This document shows, one piece after another, positions 33,915-42,953 of a stretch of DNA of 64,000 bases. The notes under the pieces were generated by a model that was not told where the DNA came from, did not search any database, and worked only from the letters and a program-made list of their open reading frames with translations. Position 1 is the stretch's first letter. Each line of letters starts with the position of its first letter. Position numbers and translations under genes: made by a program. Source of the stretch: Rhodobacteraceae bacterium UBA6213 (lineage in GTDB: Bacteria; Pseudomonadota; Alphaproteobacteria; Rhodobacterales; Rhodobacteraceae); NCBI GenBank assembly GCA_002421605.1, contig DISJ01000003.1:62001-126000 (forward strand), in the 5' to 3' direction.

Positions 33915-36770
33915 ATGCCGATGGAAAAAACCTTTGCGCCCGCCGAAGCCGAAGCTCGCATTGCTGCCGCGTGGGATGCCACAGGCGCCTTTGCCGCAGG
34001 CGCCAATGCCAAACCCAAGGCTGACGGCTCGCCCGCCGAAACCTTTTGCATCATGATCCCGCCGCCGAACGTGACCGGCAGCCTGCACATGGGCCACGCC
34101 TTCAACAACACGCTGCAAGATGCGCTCGTGCGCTGGCACCGGATGCGCGGGCACGATGTGCTGTGGCAGCCGGGGCAAGATCACGCGGGTATCGCTACGC
34201 AAATGGTGGTGGAACGCGAACTGGCCAAAGACAAGACCAACGCCACCCGCCGCGAGATGGGGCGCGAGGCGTTTCTGGCCAAAGTATGGGAATGGAAGGC
34301 AAAATCCGGCGACACGATCATCAACCAGCTGAAACGCCTTGGCGCGTCATGCGACTGGTCGCGCAACGCCTTCACGATGGACGCACATTTCCAGCAAGCC
34401 GTCATCAAGGTCTTTGTCGAAATGTATGCAAAGGGCCTGATCTATCGCGGCAAGCGGTTGGTGAACTGGGACCCGCATTTTGAAACCGCGATTTCCGATC
34501 TTGAGGTCGAGAATATCGAGGTCAAGGGCCACATGTGGCACTTCAAATACCCGCTGGCGGGTGGTGAGACCTATGAATATGTCGAGAAAGATGAAGACGG
34601 CAACGTGACCCTGCGCGAGACGCGCGATTATATCTCTATCGCCACTACCCGCCCCGAAACCATGCTGGGCGATGGCGCGGTCGCGGTGCACCCCACCGAT
34701 GAACGCTACGCGCCAATCGTGGGCAAGCTTTGCGAAATTCCTGTGGGGCCCAAGGCGCATCGCCGCCTGATTCCGATCATCACCGACGAATACCCCGACA
34801 AGACCTTTGGTTCGGGCGCGGTGAAAATTACCGGCGCGCATGATTTCAACGACTACGCGGTAGCCAAGCGCGGCAATATCCCCTGCTATCGGCTGATGGA
34901 CACCCGTGCCGAGATGCGGGCTGACGGTGCGCCCTATGCCGACTGCGCAACCCGCGCGCAGGAAATCGCAGGTGGCGCGGCCTTTACCGAGGCCGAGATC
35001 GACACGCTGAACCTTGTTCCCGATGAATTGCGCGGGCTTGACCGTTTCGCCGCGCGCGAAAAGGTCATCGCGCAGATCACCGCCGAGGGGCTTGCGGTGA
35101 TGGTGCCCAACCCCAAGGTCGAGGAAGAAGGCGAACCCGCGCTGGTGCCGCATGTCGAATCCAAGCCGATCATGCAGCCGTTCGGTGACCGCTCCAAGGT
35201 CGTGATCGAGCCGATGCTGACCGACCAGTGGTTTGTCGATACAGCAAAAATCGTGCAACCCGCCATCGACGCCGTGCGCGACGGGCGCACCAAAATCCTG
35301 CCCGAGCAGCACGAGAAGGTCTATTTCCACTGGCTGGAAAACATCGAGCCGTGGTGCATCAGCCGCCAGCTTTGGTGGGGGCACCAGATTCCGGTTTGGT
35401 ATGACGAGCAAGGCAACCACTATTGCGCCACCTCTGAGGCTGAAGCGCAGGCGATGGCGCCAGGAAAGGTGCTTACCCGCGACCCCGACGTGCTCGACAC
35501 ATGGTTCTCTTCGGGCCTCTGGCCGATTGGCACGCTTGGGTGGCCGGAAAACACGCAAGAGTTGCAAAAATACTTCCCCACCGATGTGCTGATCACCGGG
35601 TTTGACATCATCTTTTTCTGGGTCGCCCGGATGATGATGATGCAGTTGGCGGTTGTTGATCAGGTGCCCTTCCACACCGTCTATGTGCACGCGCTGGTGC
35701 GCGACGAGAAGGGCAAGAAGATGTCGAAATCCTTGGGCAACGTGCTTGACCCGTTGGAGCTTATCGACGAATTCGGCGCTGATGCGGTGCGCTTTACCAT
35801 GACAGCAATGGCCGCGATGGGGCGTGATCTGAAGCTTTCAAGCCAACGCATCGCGGGCTATCGCAACTTTGGCACCAAGCTTTGGAACGCCACGCGCTTC
35901 GCCGAAATGAATGGTGTGTTTGATGCCCCTCTTGGCCTGCCCGCGCCCGACCACACTGTGAACCGCTGGATCATTGGCGAAGTGGCCCGCACCCGCGAAG
36001 CGGTGGACGAGGCACTGTCCAACTTCCGCTTCAACGATGCCGCCAACGCGCTTTACGCCTTTGTCTGGGGCAAGGTCTGCGACTGGTATATCGAGTTCGC
36101 CAAACCGCTGTTTGACGGCGGACACGCGCCAGAAACGCGCCAGACCATGCGTTGGGTGCTTGATCAGTGTTACACGATGCTGCACCCGATGATGCCCTTC
36201 ATTACCGAAGAGCTTTGGGCGATGACCGGAGAGCGCGCCAAGATGCTGGTGCATGGCGACTGGCCCGAATACGGCGGCGAACTGATCGACCCGCAAGCCG
36301 ACCGCGAGATGAACTGGGTCATTCAGCTTATCGAAGAAATCCGCTCGGCCCGCAGCCAGATGGGTGTGCCGGTGGCGGCCAAGATCGACATGCTCACCGG
36401 CGAGGCCGATGACACTGCGCGCGCCGCCCTTGCCCATAACGAGGCGTTGATTCTGCGGCTGGCGCGGCTGGAACGCATTAGCGATGGCGCGCCGCCAAAG
36501 GGTTCAATCGCGCTGGCGCTACCGGGCGCGGCGTTCTCGCTACCGTTGGCGGGCATCATCGACGTAGCGGGCGAGAGTGCGCGGCTGACCAAAGCGCTTG
36601 AAAAGCTTGAAAAAGACATGAACGGCTTGCGCGGGCGGCTGAACAACCCCAAATTTGTGGCATCGGCACCTGAAGAGGTGGTCGAGGAAAACCGCGAATT
36701 GCTGGCAGCGGGCGAGGCCGAGGGGGCCAAGCTGCGCACCGCCTTGGCGCGGCTGGCAGATCTGGGGTAG
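33915..36770 (+). CDS. valS: Valyl-tRNA synthetase
   Basis: A 951-aa class I synthetase. The HIGH motif is HMGH in PPPNVTGSLHMGHAF (near residue 55), and KMSKS is KKMSKSLGN. An editing (CP1) domain lies between, and a C-terminal coiled coil (TKALEKLEKDMNGLRGRL) is present, as usual for ValRS. The ATG at 33915 follows AAGGAAAGTTGCCCCG; a frame opening at 33867 adds nothing conserved. The downstream DUF1992 gene begins 4 bp after its stop. Confidence 0.97.
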   Translation: MPMEKTFAPAEAEARIAAAWDATGAFAAGANAKPKADGSPAETFCIMIPPPNVTGSLHMGHAFNNTLQDALVRWHRMRGHDVLWQPGQDHAGIATQMVVERELAKDKTNATRREMGREAFLAKVWEWKAKSGDTIINQLKRLGASCDWSRNAFTMDAHFQQAVIKVFVEMYAKGLIYRGKRLVNWDPHFETAISDLEVENIEVKGHMWHFKYPLAGGETYEYVEKDEDGNVTLRETRDYISIATTRPETMLGDGAVAVHPTDERYAPIVGKLCEIPVGPKAHRRLIPIITDEYPDKTFGSGAVKITGAHDFNDYAVAKRGNIPCYRLMDTRAEMRADGAPYADCATRAQEIAGGAAFTEAEIDTLNLVPDELRGLDRFAAREKVIAQITAEGLAVMVPNPKVEEEGEPALVPHVESKPIMQPFGDRSKVVIEPMLTDQWFVDTAKIVQPAIDAVRDGRTKILPEQHEKVYFHWLENIEPWCISRQLWWGHQIPVWYDEQGNHYCATSEAEAQAMAPGKVLTRDPDVLDTWFSSGLWPIGTLGWPENTQELQKYFPTDVLITGFDIIFFWVARMMMMQLAVVDQVPFHTVYVHALVRDEKGKKMSKSLGNVLDPLELIDEFGADAVRFTMTAMAAMGRDLKLSSQRIAGYRNFGTKLWNATRFAEMNGVFDAPLGLPAPDHTVNRWIIGEVARTREAVDEALSNFRFNDAANALYAFVWGKVCDWYIEFAKPLFDGGHAPETRQTMRWVLDQCYTMLHPMMPFITEELWAMTGERAKMLVHGDWPEYGGELIDPQADREMNWVIQLIEEIRSARSQMGVPVAAKIDMLTGEADDTARAALAHNEALILRLARLERISDGAPPKGSIALALPGAAFSLPLAGIIDVAGESARLTKALEKLEKDMNGLRGRLNNPKFVASAPEEVVEENRELLAAGEAEGAKLRTALARLADLG

Positions 36771-36773
36771 CCG

Positions 36774-37106
36774 ATGGGCGGCGCTGACCGAGTGGCCGAG
36801 AGGCGCATGTTGAAGGCTTTGGCCGAAGGCAAACTTTCGGGCCTTGAGGGAGAGGGCAAGCCTTTGCCTTACCGCCCCGGCGATGCCTTCGTTTCGGCGG
36901 GCGATGCGGTGGGCTTTCGCATCATGGCCGAAGCGGGTGTGCTGCCCGAGGAAATCGTGCTGAAAAAGCAGGCCGCGGCGCAGCGCGCGCATCTGGCCAC
37001 CCTGACCAACCCCGAGGCGCGCAAGGCGGCGATGGCCGAGCTTGCGCGCATTGAGTTGCGGCAGGCGATTGCCGAGGACGCGCGGCGCAAGTTCTTGCGC
37101 GGCTAG
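36774..37106 (+). CDS. DUF1992 (DnaJ-homologue subfamily C member 28-like) protein
   Basis: A 110-aa protein of the DUF1992/YhdN family. The conserved core is LSGLEGEGKPL, then RIMAEAGVLPEEI and a basic, Ala-rich C-terminal helix ending RRKFLRG. It carries no J domain itself; the name comes from DNAJC28, where this domain occurs. It has no known biochemical activity. It starts 4 bp after the valS stop and is probably co-transcribed; the start context is CTGGGGTAGCCG. Confidence 0.85.
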   Translation: MGGADRVAERRMLKALAEGKLSGLEGEGKPLPYRPGDAFVSAGDAVGFRIMAEAGVLPEEIVLKKQAAAQRAHLATLTNPEARKAAMAELARIELRQAIAEDARRKFLRG

Positions 37107-37135
37107 GCTGGCGAATTCGGTACCGCTGCGGGCGC

Positions 37136-37921
37136 CTAGATGAACTTCGGTTCGCGGTCCTCGATATTGGCGGACACAGCCTCGATGAAATGTGGCTTGC
37201 CGATCAGTGCGGCCTGTTCCTTGGATTCCGCTGCAAGCACATCGGCGGCACCCGCCACCAGCGCGCGCCCGATCAGCCGTTTCGCGGCGCGGACGGCAGA
37301 CGGGCTTTTCGATGCAATGGTTTCGGCCAGCTCGAATGCGCGCGCCATCAGATCATCCGCCTCTTCCGTCACCAGCCCCCATGAAAGGGCCTGCTCGATC
37401 AACACCGCATCGGCGGTATAGATCAGCCGCGCCAGCGTATCGGCGCGCACCAGGCGCGGCAGCAGCACCATACCGCCCATATCTGGCACCAGCCCCCATT
37501 TCATTTCCATCACCGAAAGCCGGACGCTGGCGTGTGCAATGCGGATGTCGGCACCCAACGCCAATTGGAACCCCGCGCCAAAGCATGGCCCGTGCAGCGC
37601 CGCGATCACTGGCACCGGCAACTGCTGCCAAACCAGCGAAAACTGCTGGAACCGATTCGCCGCCCCGTGGGTGCGCGGCAAAATAAGCGCCTCGGGGTCG
37701 CCCCCGGCCAATGCGCCAAAGCTGGCGACATCAAGCCCCGCCGAAAATGCCTTGCCCGCACCTGAAAGCACCACGGCGCGCAGATCGGCCTGCTTGGCCA
37801 GCGACTCGCCTACCGCGACCACTTCATCAATCATCGCCATATCGACGGCGTTGAGCTTTTCCGGGCGGTTCAGCTGCACATGGGCAATGTGGCCCTGCAT
37901 GGTCAAATGGACACGGCTCAT
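37136..37921 (-). CDS. Enoyl-CoA hydratase/isomerase (crotonase family)
   Basis: A 261-aa crotonase-fold protein. The oxyanion hole segments are GKAFSAGLDVASF and LHGPCFGAGFQLALGADIRIA. At the usual hydratase positions the glutamates appear partly replaced: the second-position segment reads EMKWGLVPDMGG, which keeps the region but is closer to isomerase/other crotonase members. Thus the exact reaction (hydratase, isomerase, other) is open. The start follows GAAGGAGGTGCCG, an almost ideal ribosome binding site. It is divergent from the HisC-like gene and may take part in fatty-acid oxidation. Confidence 0.85.
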   Translation of the reverse strand: MSRVHLTMQGHIAHVQLNRPEKLNAVDMAMIDEVVAVGESLAKQADLRAVVLSGAGKAFSAGLDVASFGALAGGDPEALILPRTHGAANRFQQFSLVWQQLPVPVIAALHGPCFGAGFQLALGADIRIAHASVRLSVMEMKWGLVPDMGGMVLLPRLVRADTLARLIYTADAVLIEQALSWGLVTEEADDLMARAFELAETIASKSPSAVRAAKRLIGRALVAGAADVLAAESKEQAALIGKPHFIEAVSANIEDREPKFI

Positions 37922-38052
37922 CGGCACCTCCTTCAAACACTCTGCGAAGTATGCCCCGGCATCGGCACGCGCGCCAGCGCGTGCGCGTGCCTGCGACGCC
38001 ACGGCATCTTCGGCCCCTTGTGGGCGGTGCAATTTGTGCTACGCCTTGGGGC

Positions 38053-39159
38053 ATGATCGGACCTCGCTTGACCCCGCTTGCCGCCAGCCTTCCCGCCTCG
38101 GTGCCCTTCGTTGGCCCAGAGACGCAGGAACGCACACGCGGCCGCCCCTTTGCGGCTCGCCTCGGAGCCAATGAAAACGGATTCGGCCCATCGCCACGCG
38201 CAATCGAGGCGATGCAGGTAGCGGCGGGGGAATGCTGGATGTATGGCGACCCCGAAAACTTCGACCTGCGCTCCGCACTTGCCGCGCATCATGGCTGCGG
38301 TATCGAGAATGTCGTGGTGGGCGAAGGAATCGACGGGCTCTTGGGCTATCTGGTGCGCCTTACGGTCGGGCCGGGTGATGCTGTCGTCACCTCGGATGGC
38401 GCTTACCCGACCTTCAATTTCCACGTCGCAGGCTTTGGCGGCGTGTTGCACAAGGTGCCCTATGCGGGCGAACATGAAGACCCTTGGTCGCTGATTGCGG
38501 CAGCGGCGGGCACCAGCGCTAAGCTGCTGTACATCGCCAACCCCGACAATCCGATGGGCAGCCACCACGCCGGCCAGCGCATAACGCAAATGGTCGAGGC
38601 GATGCCCGAGGGCTGCTTGCTGGTGCTGGATGAGGCGTACATCGACCTCGCGCCCCCCGGCACTGCCGCCCAGATCGACCCGGCCGATCCGCGGGTGATC
38701 CGGATGCGCACTTTTTCCAAGGGCTACGGTATGGCGGGCGCGCGCGTGGGCTACGCGATTGCGGCGCCTGCGCTAATTTCAGCCTTCAACAAGATCCGCA
38801 ACCATTTCGGCATGAGCCGTATCAGCCAAGCAGGGGCGCTGGCGGCCTTGGCCGATCAGGACTGGTTGCACCATGTGCAGACCGAGGTTGCCACCGCGCG
38901 TAATGCGCTGGCCCGGATCGCGCGCTCTAATGGCTTGATACCACTGCCTTCGGCCACCAATTTCGTCGCCATCGACTGCGGGGCCGATGGTGCCTATGCC
39001 CGCCGAGTACTAGCCCAGTTGGCCGAGGCGGACATCTTCGTGCGTATGCCGTTTGTAGCGCCCCACGACCGCTGCATCCGTGTCAGCTGCGGCCCCGAAA
39101 GCGAGATTGAAGCATTCGCGAAGGCGCTTCCCCGCGCATTGGAGGCCGCTCACCGTTAG
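38053..39159 (+). CDS. HisC-like PLP-dependent aminotransferase
   Basis: A 368-aa class I/II aminotransferase. The PLP lysine is in RTFSKGYGMAGARVGY. The NPDNPMG asparagine motif, the DEAY aspartate motif, and the C-terminal IRVSCG arginine are present. It resembles histidinol-phosphate aminotransferase, but no other his gene is near, and paralogues of this family act on aromatic or other amino acids, so substrate is left open. The ATG at 38053 is chosen because the upstream extension (from 37951) overlaps the enoyl-CoA hydratase promoter. The ribosome binding site (TTGGGGC) is weak. Confidence 0.87.
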   Translation: MIGPRLTPLAASLPASVPFVGPETQERTRGRPFAARLGANENGFGPSPRAIEAMQVAAGECWMYGDPENFDLRSALAAHHGCGIENVVVGEGIDGLLGYLVRLTVGPGDAVVTSDGAYPTFNFHVAGFGGVLHKVPYAGEHEDPWSLIAAAAGTSAKLLYIANPDNPMGSHHAGQRITQMVEAMPEGCLLVLDEAYIDLAPPGTAAQIDPADPRVIRMRTFSKGYGMAGARVGYAIAAPALISAFNKIRNHFGMSRISQAGALAALADQDWLHHVQTEVATARNALARIARSNGLIPLPSATNFVAIDCGADGAYARRVLAQLAEADIFVRMPFVAPHDRCIRVSCGPESEIEAFAKALPRALEAAHR

Positions 39160-39219
39160 GTGAGTTGAAGCGGCGGCTTCGGCACCCCAGTTTGGTGCTG
39201 TAGCAACCTCGAGGACCAG

Positions 39220-39399
39220 ATGACCAGAACCCGCCGCGCACTCCGCCTTAGCCCCGTGGCATTCGCGCTCGCATTTGGTGCCTATTCCGAAAACTTTTCT
39301 GTTGCCCGCTCTGGCGCAAGCGCGCCCGAGAGGTCGGAAATTGTGGCACTCGATGCGGATAGCCGTGAAGCACCGCCATCTGGTGAACGCGAAGCCTGA
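39220..39399 (+). CDS. Small possible exported protein, 59 aa
   Basis: This short frame has a good ribosome binding site (CCTCGAGGACCAG) and a start typical of a signal peptide: basic MTRTRRALR, then SPVAFALAFGAYS. The remaining part is acidic and low in hydrophobicity. It follows the aminotransferase by 60 bp on the same strand and ends 7 bp before the convergent aminotransferase stop. No family is recognised. It could be a real small secreted protein or chance. Confidence 0.4.
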   Translation: MTRTRRALRLSPVAFALAFGAYSENFSVARSGASAPERSEIVALDADSREAPPSGEREA

Positions 39400-39406
39400 G
39401 CGCGCC

Positions 39407-40606
39407 TTACGCGCCTGCAACCACTGCCGCGGCAGCGGCCAACGCACCGGGCCCGTGCGCAATGCCGAGCGCCTGCATCCCTGCTTCCATCACCGCCAGC
39501 GCGCCCAGTGTCATATGCGCGTTTACATGGCCCATATGTGCGACGCGCAAAAAGTCGCCGTAAGTCGGATCAGAGGGTGCGGCCATGCCAAGCCCGATGC
39601 CCAGCGTCACCCCGGCCTCTTGTTCGCACCACGCGCGCAAACGCGTAGCCCCGCCACCACCGATCCGCGCTGCGGTTACGGCGTGCGCGCGTTGCGCCGG
39701 GTCCGCGATGTTAAGCGCGATGTCGCCTCCCTGCCCCCATGCCTCGAACGCCGCCCAGACCGCGCGCGCCAGCGTGGCGTGGCGCGCCCAGACATGCGCC
39801 AGCCCCTCTTCCTCAAGGATCATGGTCAGCGACTCGCGCAGGCCAAACAAGTGATGCGTGGGCGCAGTGCCCGCAAAGTGCTGATAGAACTCAGTGCCAA
39901 GCGCGCGCGGCTCCCACCGCCAGTAGGGCGTGGCGAGGTCTGATGTGCGCGATGCCTGTAAGGCGCGGTCGTTGAAGTGCACAAACCCCAGCCCCGGCGG
40001 CAGCATCACGCCTTTCTGGCTGGCGGAAACCAGCACATCGACGCCCCAATCGTCCATCCGAAACTCGTCGCAGCCAAGTGCGGCGATGCCATCAACCGCC
40101 AACAGCGCAGGGTGACCCGCCGCATCAATGGCCGCGCGCATTGCGGGAATGTCGTTGCGCACCGAACTTGCGGTATCGACCAGCGTCACCAACACCGCCT
40201 TGATCTTGTGTTCGCGGTCCGCGCGTAGCGCCGCCTCTAACCTGCCCGGATCTGCAGCGGTGGATTTGCCGAAGTCGATCATTTCGACTTCAACCCCCAT
40301 GGCGCGTGCATGTTCGGCCCATGCCACTCCAAAGCGCCCGGTAGCAAGCAGCAGCGCCCGATCGCCACGCGAAAAGAGGTTGGCATTCGCCGCCTCCCAA
40401 GCCCCGTGCCCGTTCGAGATATAAAGCGCCACATGCCCCGAACTCAGCGCCAGACGCCGCAGATCGGGCCATATCGTTTCGACCATCTCGACCAGCGCGC
40501 CCGCGTAGATGTTCGGTGCCGGGCGATGCATCGCCGCCAGCACCCGATCGGGCACGGTCGAAGGGCCGGGAATGGCCAGATACGGGCGGCCTTGGGCGAG
40601 GCTCAT
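39407..40606 (-). CDS. Serine-glyoxylate / alanine-glyoxylate aminotransferase family
   Basis: A 399-aa class V PLP enzyme. It begins LAIPGPSTVPDRVLAAM, has the SNGHGAWEAANANLF phosphate-binding region, the AVDGIAALGCDEFRMDDW stretch, and the PLP lysine in SASQKGVMLPPGLGF. This matches serine-glyoxylate aminotransferases, which belong to the serine cycle and to glycine/serine metabolism in Rhodobacterales. Other serine-cycle genes are not next to it. The start follows AAAAGGAGACCATC. It converges with the HisC-like gene region and diverges from ygfZ. Confidence 0.9.
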   Translation of the reverse strand: MSLAQGRPYLAIPGPSTVPDRVLAAMHRPAPNIYAGALVEMVETIWPDLRRLALSSGHVALYISNGHGAWEAANANLFSRGDRALLLATGRFGVAWAEHARAMGVEVEMIDFGKSTAADPGRLEAALRADREHKIKAVLVTLVDTASSVRNDIPAMRAAIDAAGHPALLAVDGIAALGCDEFRMDDWGVDVLVSASQKGVMLPPGLGFVHFNDRALQASRTSDLATPYWRWEPRALGTEFYQHFAGTAPTHHLFGLRESLTMILEEEGLAHVWARHATLARAVWAAFEAWGQGGDIALNIADPAQRAHAVTAARIGGGGATRLRAWCEQEAGVTLGIGLGMAAPSDPTYGDFLRVAHMGHVNAHMTLGALAVMEAGMQALGIAHGPGALAAAAAVVAGA

Positions 40607-40708
40607 GATGGTCTCCTTTTGCTCGGCCCCCTTGCCTATTCCGCGTCCCGGCTTAGGTCAATTGGTGGTAGAGCGCGGATCTGGCAGGATGGCGGAATGG
40701 AGGCTGGC

Positions 40709-41446
40709 ATGGCGAACGAGCGGCGGATTATTTCGATTACCGGCAAGGACCGCGAGCATTTCTTGCAGGGCCTTGTGACAAACGATCTGCGCCACCTCGC
40801 AGGCGACTCGCTTTATGCAGCGCTGCTGACGCCGCAGGGCAAATTTCTGGCGGATTTCTTTCTGATCGAGGCGGGCGAAGCAATTCTGCTCGACGTTGCA
40901 GCGGAGTTGGCCGACGATCTCGCGCGGCGGCTGCAAATGTATCGGCTGCGCGCCGATGTGACGATTGCGCCGTCCGATCTGCAGGTGTTTCGCGGCACCG
41001 GCCCCGCCCCCGAAGGTGCGCTGCCAGACCCGCGCGATGCCGCCCTTGGCTGGCGGCTTTACGGCACGCGCGCGGGCGATGACGGCACCGACTGGGCAGC
41101 ACTGCGCGTTGATCTGATGATCCCCGAAGCCGGGGCCGAACTGATAAGCGGCGATAGCTACATTCTTGAAGCCGGGTTTGAACGGCTGCACGGCGTCGAT
41201 TTTCGCAAAGGTTGCTATGTGGGCCAAGAGGTCACGGCGCGCATGAAGCACAAGACCGAATTGCGCAAAGGCCTCGTGCGGCTTGGTATCGAGGGTGCGG
41301 CACCGGTAGGCACATCTATTGAGGCAGATGGGCGCGAGGTCGGTGTACTTGGCACCCAGTCGGGCGGTCGCGCGCTTGCCATGGCGCGATTCGACCGTCT
41401 GGGCGAGGCAATGCGCGCCGGTTCGGCGCGGCTTTGGCCCGAATAG
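40709..41446 (+). CDS. ygfZ: YgfZ/GcvT-domain folate-binding protein (Fe-S maintenance)
   Basis: A 245-aa YgfZ-type protein, which uses tetrahydrofolate to help maintain or repair certain Fe-S enzymes. The diagnostic motif KGCYVGQEVTAR is intact, including its cysteine, and the N-terminal ITGKDREHFLQGLVTNDL matches the GcvT-like fold. The ATG at 40709 is chosen since GGAGG lies 5 nt before it; an ATG at 40697 is possible. The long open frame from 40310 covers the divergent aminotransferase and is rejected. Confidence 0.9.
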   Translation: MANERRIISITGKDREHFLQGLVTNDLRHLAGDSLYAALLTPQGKFLADFFLIEAGEAILLDVAAELADDLARRLQMYRLRADVTIAPSDLQVFRGTGPAPEGALPDPRDAALGWRLYGTRAGDDGTDWAALRVDLMIPEAGAELISGDSYILEAGFERLHGVDFRKGCYVGQEVTARMKHKTELRKGLVRLGIEGAAPVGTSIEADGREVGVLGTQSGGRALAMARFDRLGEAMRAGSARLWPE

Positions 41447-41457
41447 GCGCCAGTACC

Positions 41458-42021
41458 TTAAGCCCGCTCAGAATATTCCATCAATTCCGTGTGAACGATG
41501 ATCTCTTCGTCCGGCCCGATGAAGGGTGGAATCATGATCCGCACGCCATTGTCGAGGATCGCGGGCTTGAAGCTGTTCGCGGCAGTCTGGCCCTTTTGCA
41601 CGGGCTCGGTTTCCACCACGCGGCAGCGCACTTTTTGCGGCAGTTGCACGCTCAGCGCCTCATCACCGTAGTACTGGATTTGCGCTGTCATGCCGTCTTG
41701 CAGAAACGGGCGGCGCTCGCCCAGCAGTTCAGCATCAAGTTCGATCTGCTCGTAGGTCTCGGCATCCATGAACACCAGCCTGCCGTCCGTTTCATACAGG
41801 AATTGCTGCTCTTTAAAGTCGAGTGAGACCTGATCAACCTTATCCTCGGAGCGGAACCGTTCATTGAGCTTGCGCCCGTCACGCAGGTTCTTGAGTTCGA
41901 CCTGCGCGAAAGCGCCGCCCTTGCCTGGCTTTACATGGTTGACCTTGACGGCCGCCCATAGCCCACCGTCATGTTCCAGTATGTTACCGGGACGGATTTC
42001 GTTGCCGTTGATTTTGGCCAT
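41458..42021 (-). CDS. efp: Elongation factor P
   Basis: A 187-aa three-domain EF-P that relieves ribosome stalling at polyproline. Lys34 in HVKPGKGGAF is the residue modified in other species. The C-terminal OB domain ends RIMIPPFIGPDEEIIVHTELMEYSERA. Length is typical. The start follows AGGCGAGCGAACCC-type sequence. Modification enzymes (EpmA or others) are not in this window. Confidence 0.96.
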   Translation of the reverse strand: MAKINGNEIRPGNILEHDGGLWAAVKVNHVKPGKGGAFAQVELKNLRDGRKLNERFRSEDKVDQVSLDFKEQQFLYETDGRLVFMDAETYEQIELDAELLGERRPFLQDGMTAQIQYYGDEALSVQLPQKVRCRVVETEPVQKGQTAANSFKPAILDNGVRIMIPPFIGPDEEIIVHTELMEYSERA

Positions 42022-42234
42022 GGGTTCGCTCGCCTGAAATGGTTGATTGCTGCCGACAAACCCCTATATAGGGCGCAATGTCGGCTGGCAACCCGACCGG
42101 ATTCGCCCCCCTTCGCGAAGAGATATGCGCCAAACGCATGACTGACATGCTATGTGGGCCATATCGAATCGCGGGAGAAACGCCATATTTGCCGCCACGC
42201 CCGGAAACGCAAGAGCAATAAAAAGGACATCATA

Positions 42235-42555
42235 ATGCGCGATTTCGTTGACGGCTCCGCATTCAACTATGAGCAAGGGCAGCGTTCGCGCAAACTTTTC
42301 GCTGCGGTTGTGCTGGCTGCATTGGACGATGCCATTTCTGACGACAAGAAATATGGCAATGGCCCCGAGCAGATCGCCCGCTGGGCACGCTCGCGTGATG
42401 GCCGCGAAGTGCTTTCCTGCGCGGGTATCGACCCCAACGAGCGGGTCGTGAAGGGGCTGATGGAGTTCGTCGGCAAAGGCGTGCGCACCTCGGTCGCGCT
42501 TTCGCGCGAAGAAAGCGAACGTCGCATCGCCGCCGAAGAGGCTGAAGCCGCCTGA
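42235..42555 (+). CDS. DUF6280-family protein
   Basis: A 106-aa basic/acidic soluble protein (MRDFVDGSAFNYEQG ... ERVVKGLMEFVGKGVRTSVAL) that I recognise as a Rhodobacterales-conserved family of unknown function (DUF6280 type). The ATG at 42235 follows AAAAAGGACATCATA. The frame from 42154 is not conserved. The end of the gene is tandemly duplicated: the 21 bp ending in the stop codon (42535-42555) recur at 42556-42576 with one change, including a second stop. Confidence 0.8.
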   Translation: MRDFVDGSAFNYEQGQRSRKLFAAVVLAALDDAISDDKKYGNGPEQIARWARSRDGREVLSCAGIDPNERVVKGLMEFVGKGVRTSVALSREESERRIAAEEAEAA

Positions 42556-42576
42556 GAAGAGGCCGAAGCCGCCTGA
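42535..42576 (+). repeat. 21-bp tandem duplication across a stop codon
   Basis: GAAGAGGCTGAAGCCGCCTGA is followed directly by GAAGAGGCCGAAGCCGCCTGA (one difference). The first copy ends the DUF6280 gene. Confidence 0.85.
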
Positions 42577-42953
42577 GAATTGCATTACGTGCATGTCGAA
42601 CACCGCGCCGCACTCCGGCGCGGTTTGCATTTCTGCGCATTGGTGGGTGCGAAACACCAGCGCCGCGATAGCACGATACGCGCAAGCACCCCCGGCGGGC
42701 CGGATGCGCAGCGCGGGTGCCACCCGTCACTGCAGGCGCAGAGAACCAAAGCCCGCGTCCAGTCCAGCCCTCTACGCGCCGTCAGGCTAGCCGCCACGGC
42801 GCGGCATCAGCGGCAGGCATAGCGGATGCTCACGCGCTGCCACCCCGCACGGGGTGACAAAGGTCGGGCGGCTGGCGTGCGGCGCAAACTGCCTGCCCGC
42901 AACTTGCCGCGCCCCTCGGGTGGCGAGCGAAGGCGCACAGCCCGACTGAAGGT
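42577..42953. other. Intergenic stretch, about 380 bp, terminator only
   Basis: Apart from the hairpin at 42602-42626 there is no supportable gene. Short frames on either strand have no ribosome binding site and compositionally biased products. Confidence 0.6.
42602..42626 (+). terminator. Terminator after the DUF6280 gene
   Basis: ACCGCGCCG and CGGCGCGGT form a 9-bp stem with a 5-nt loop, followed by TTT. Confidence 0.75.
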
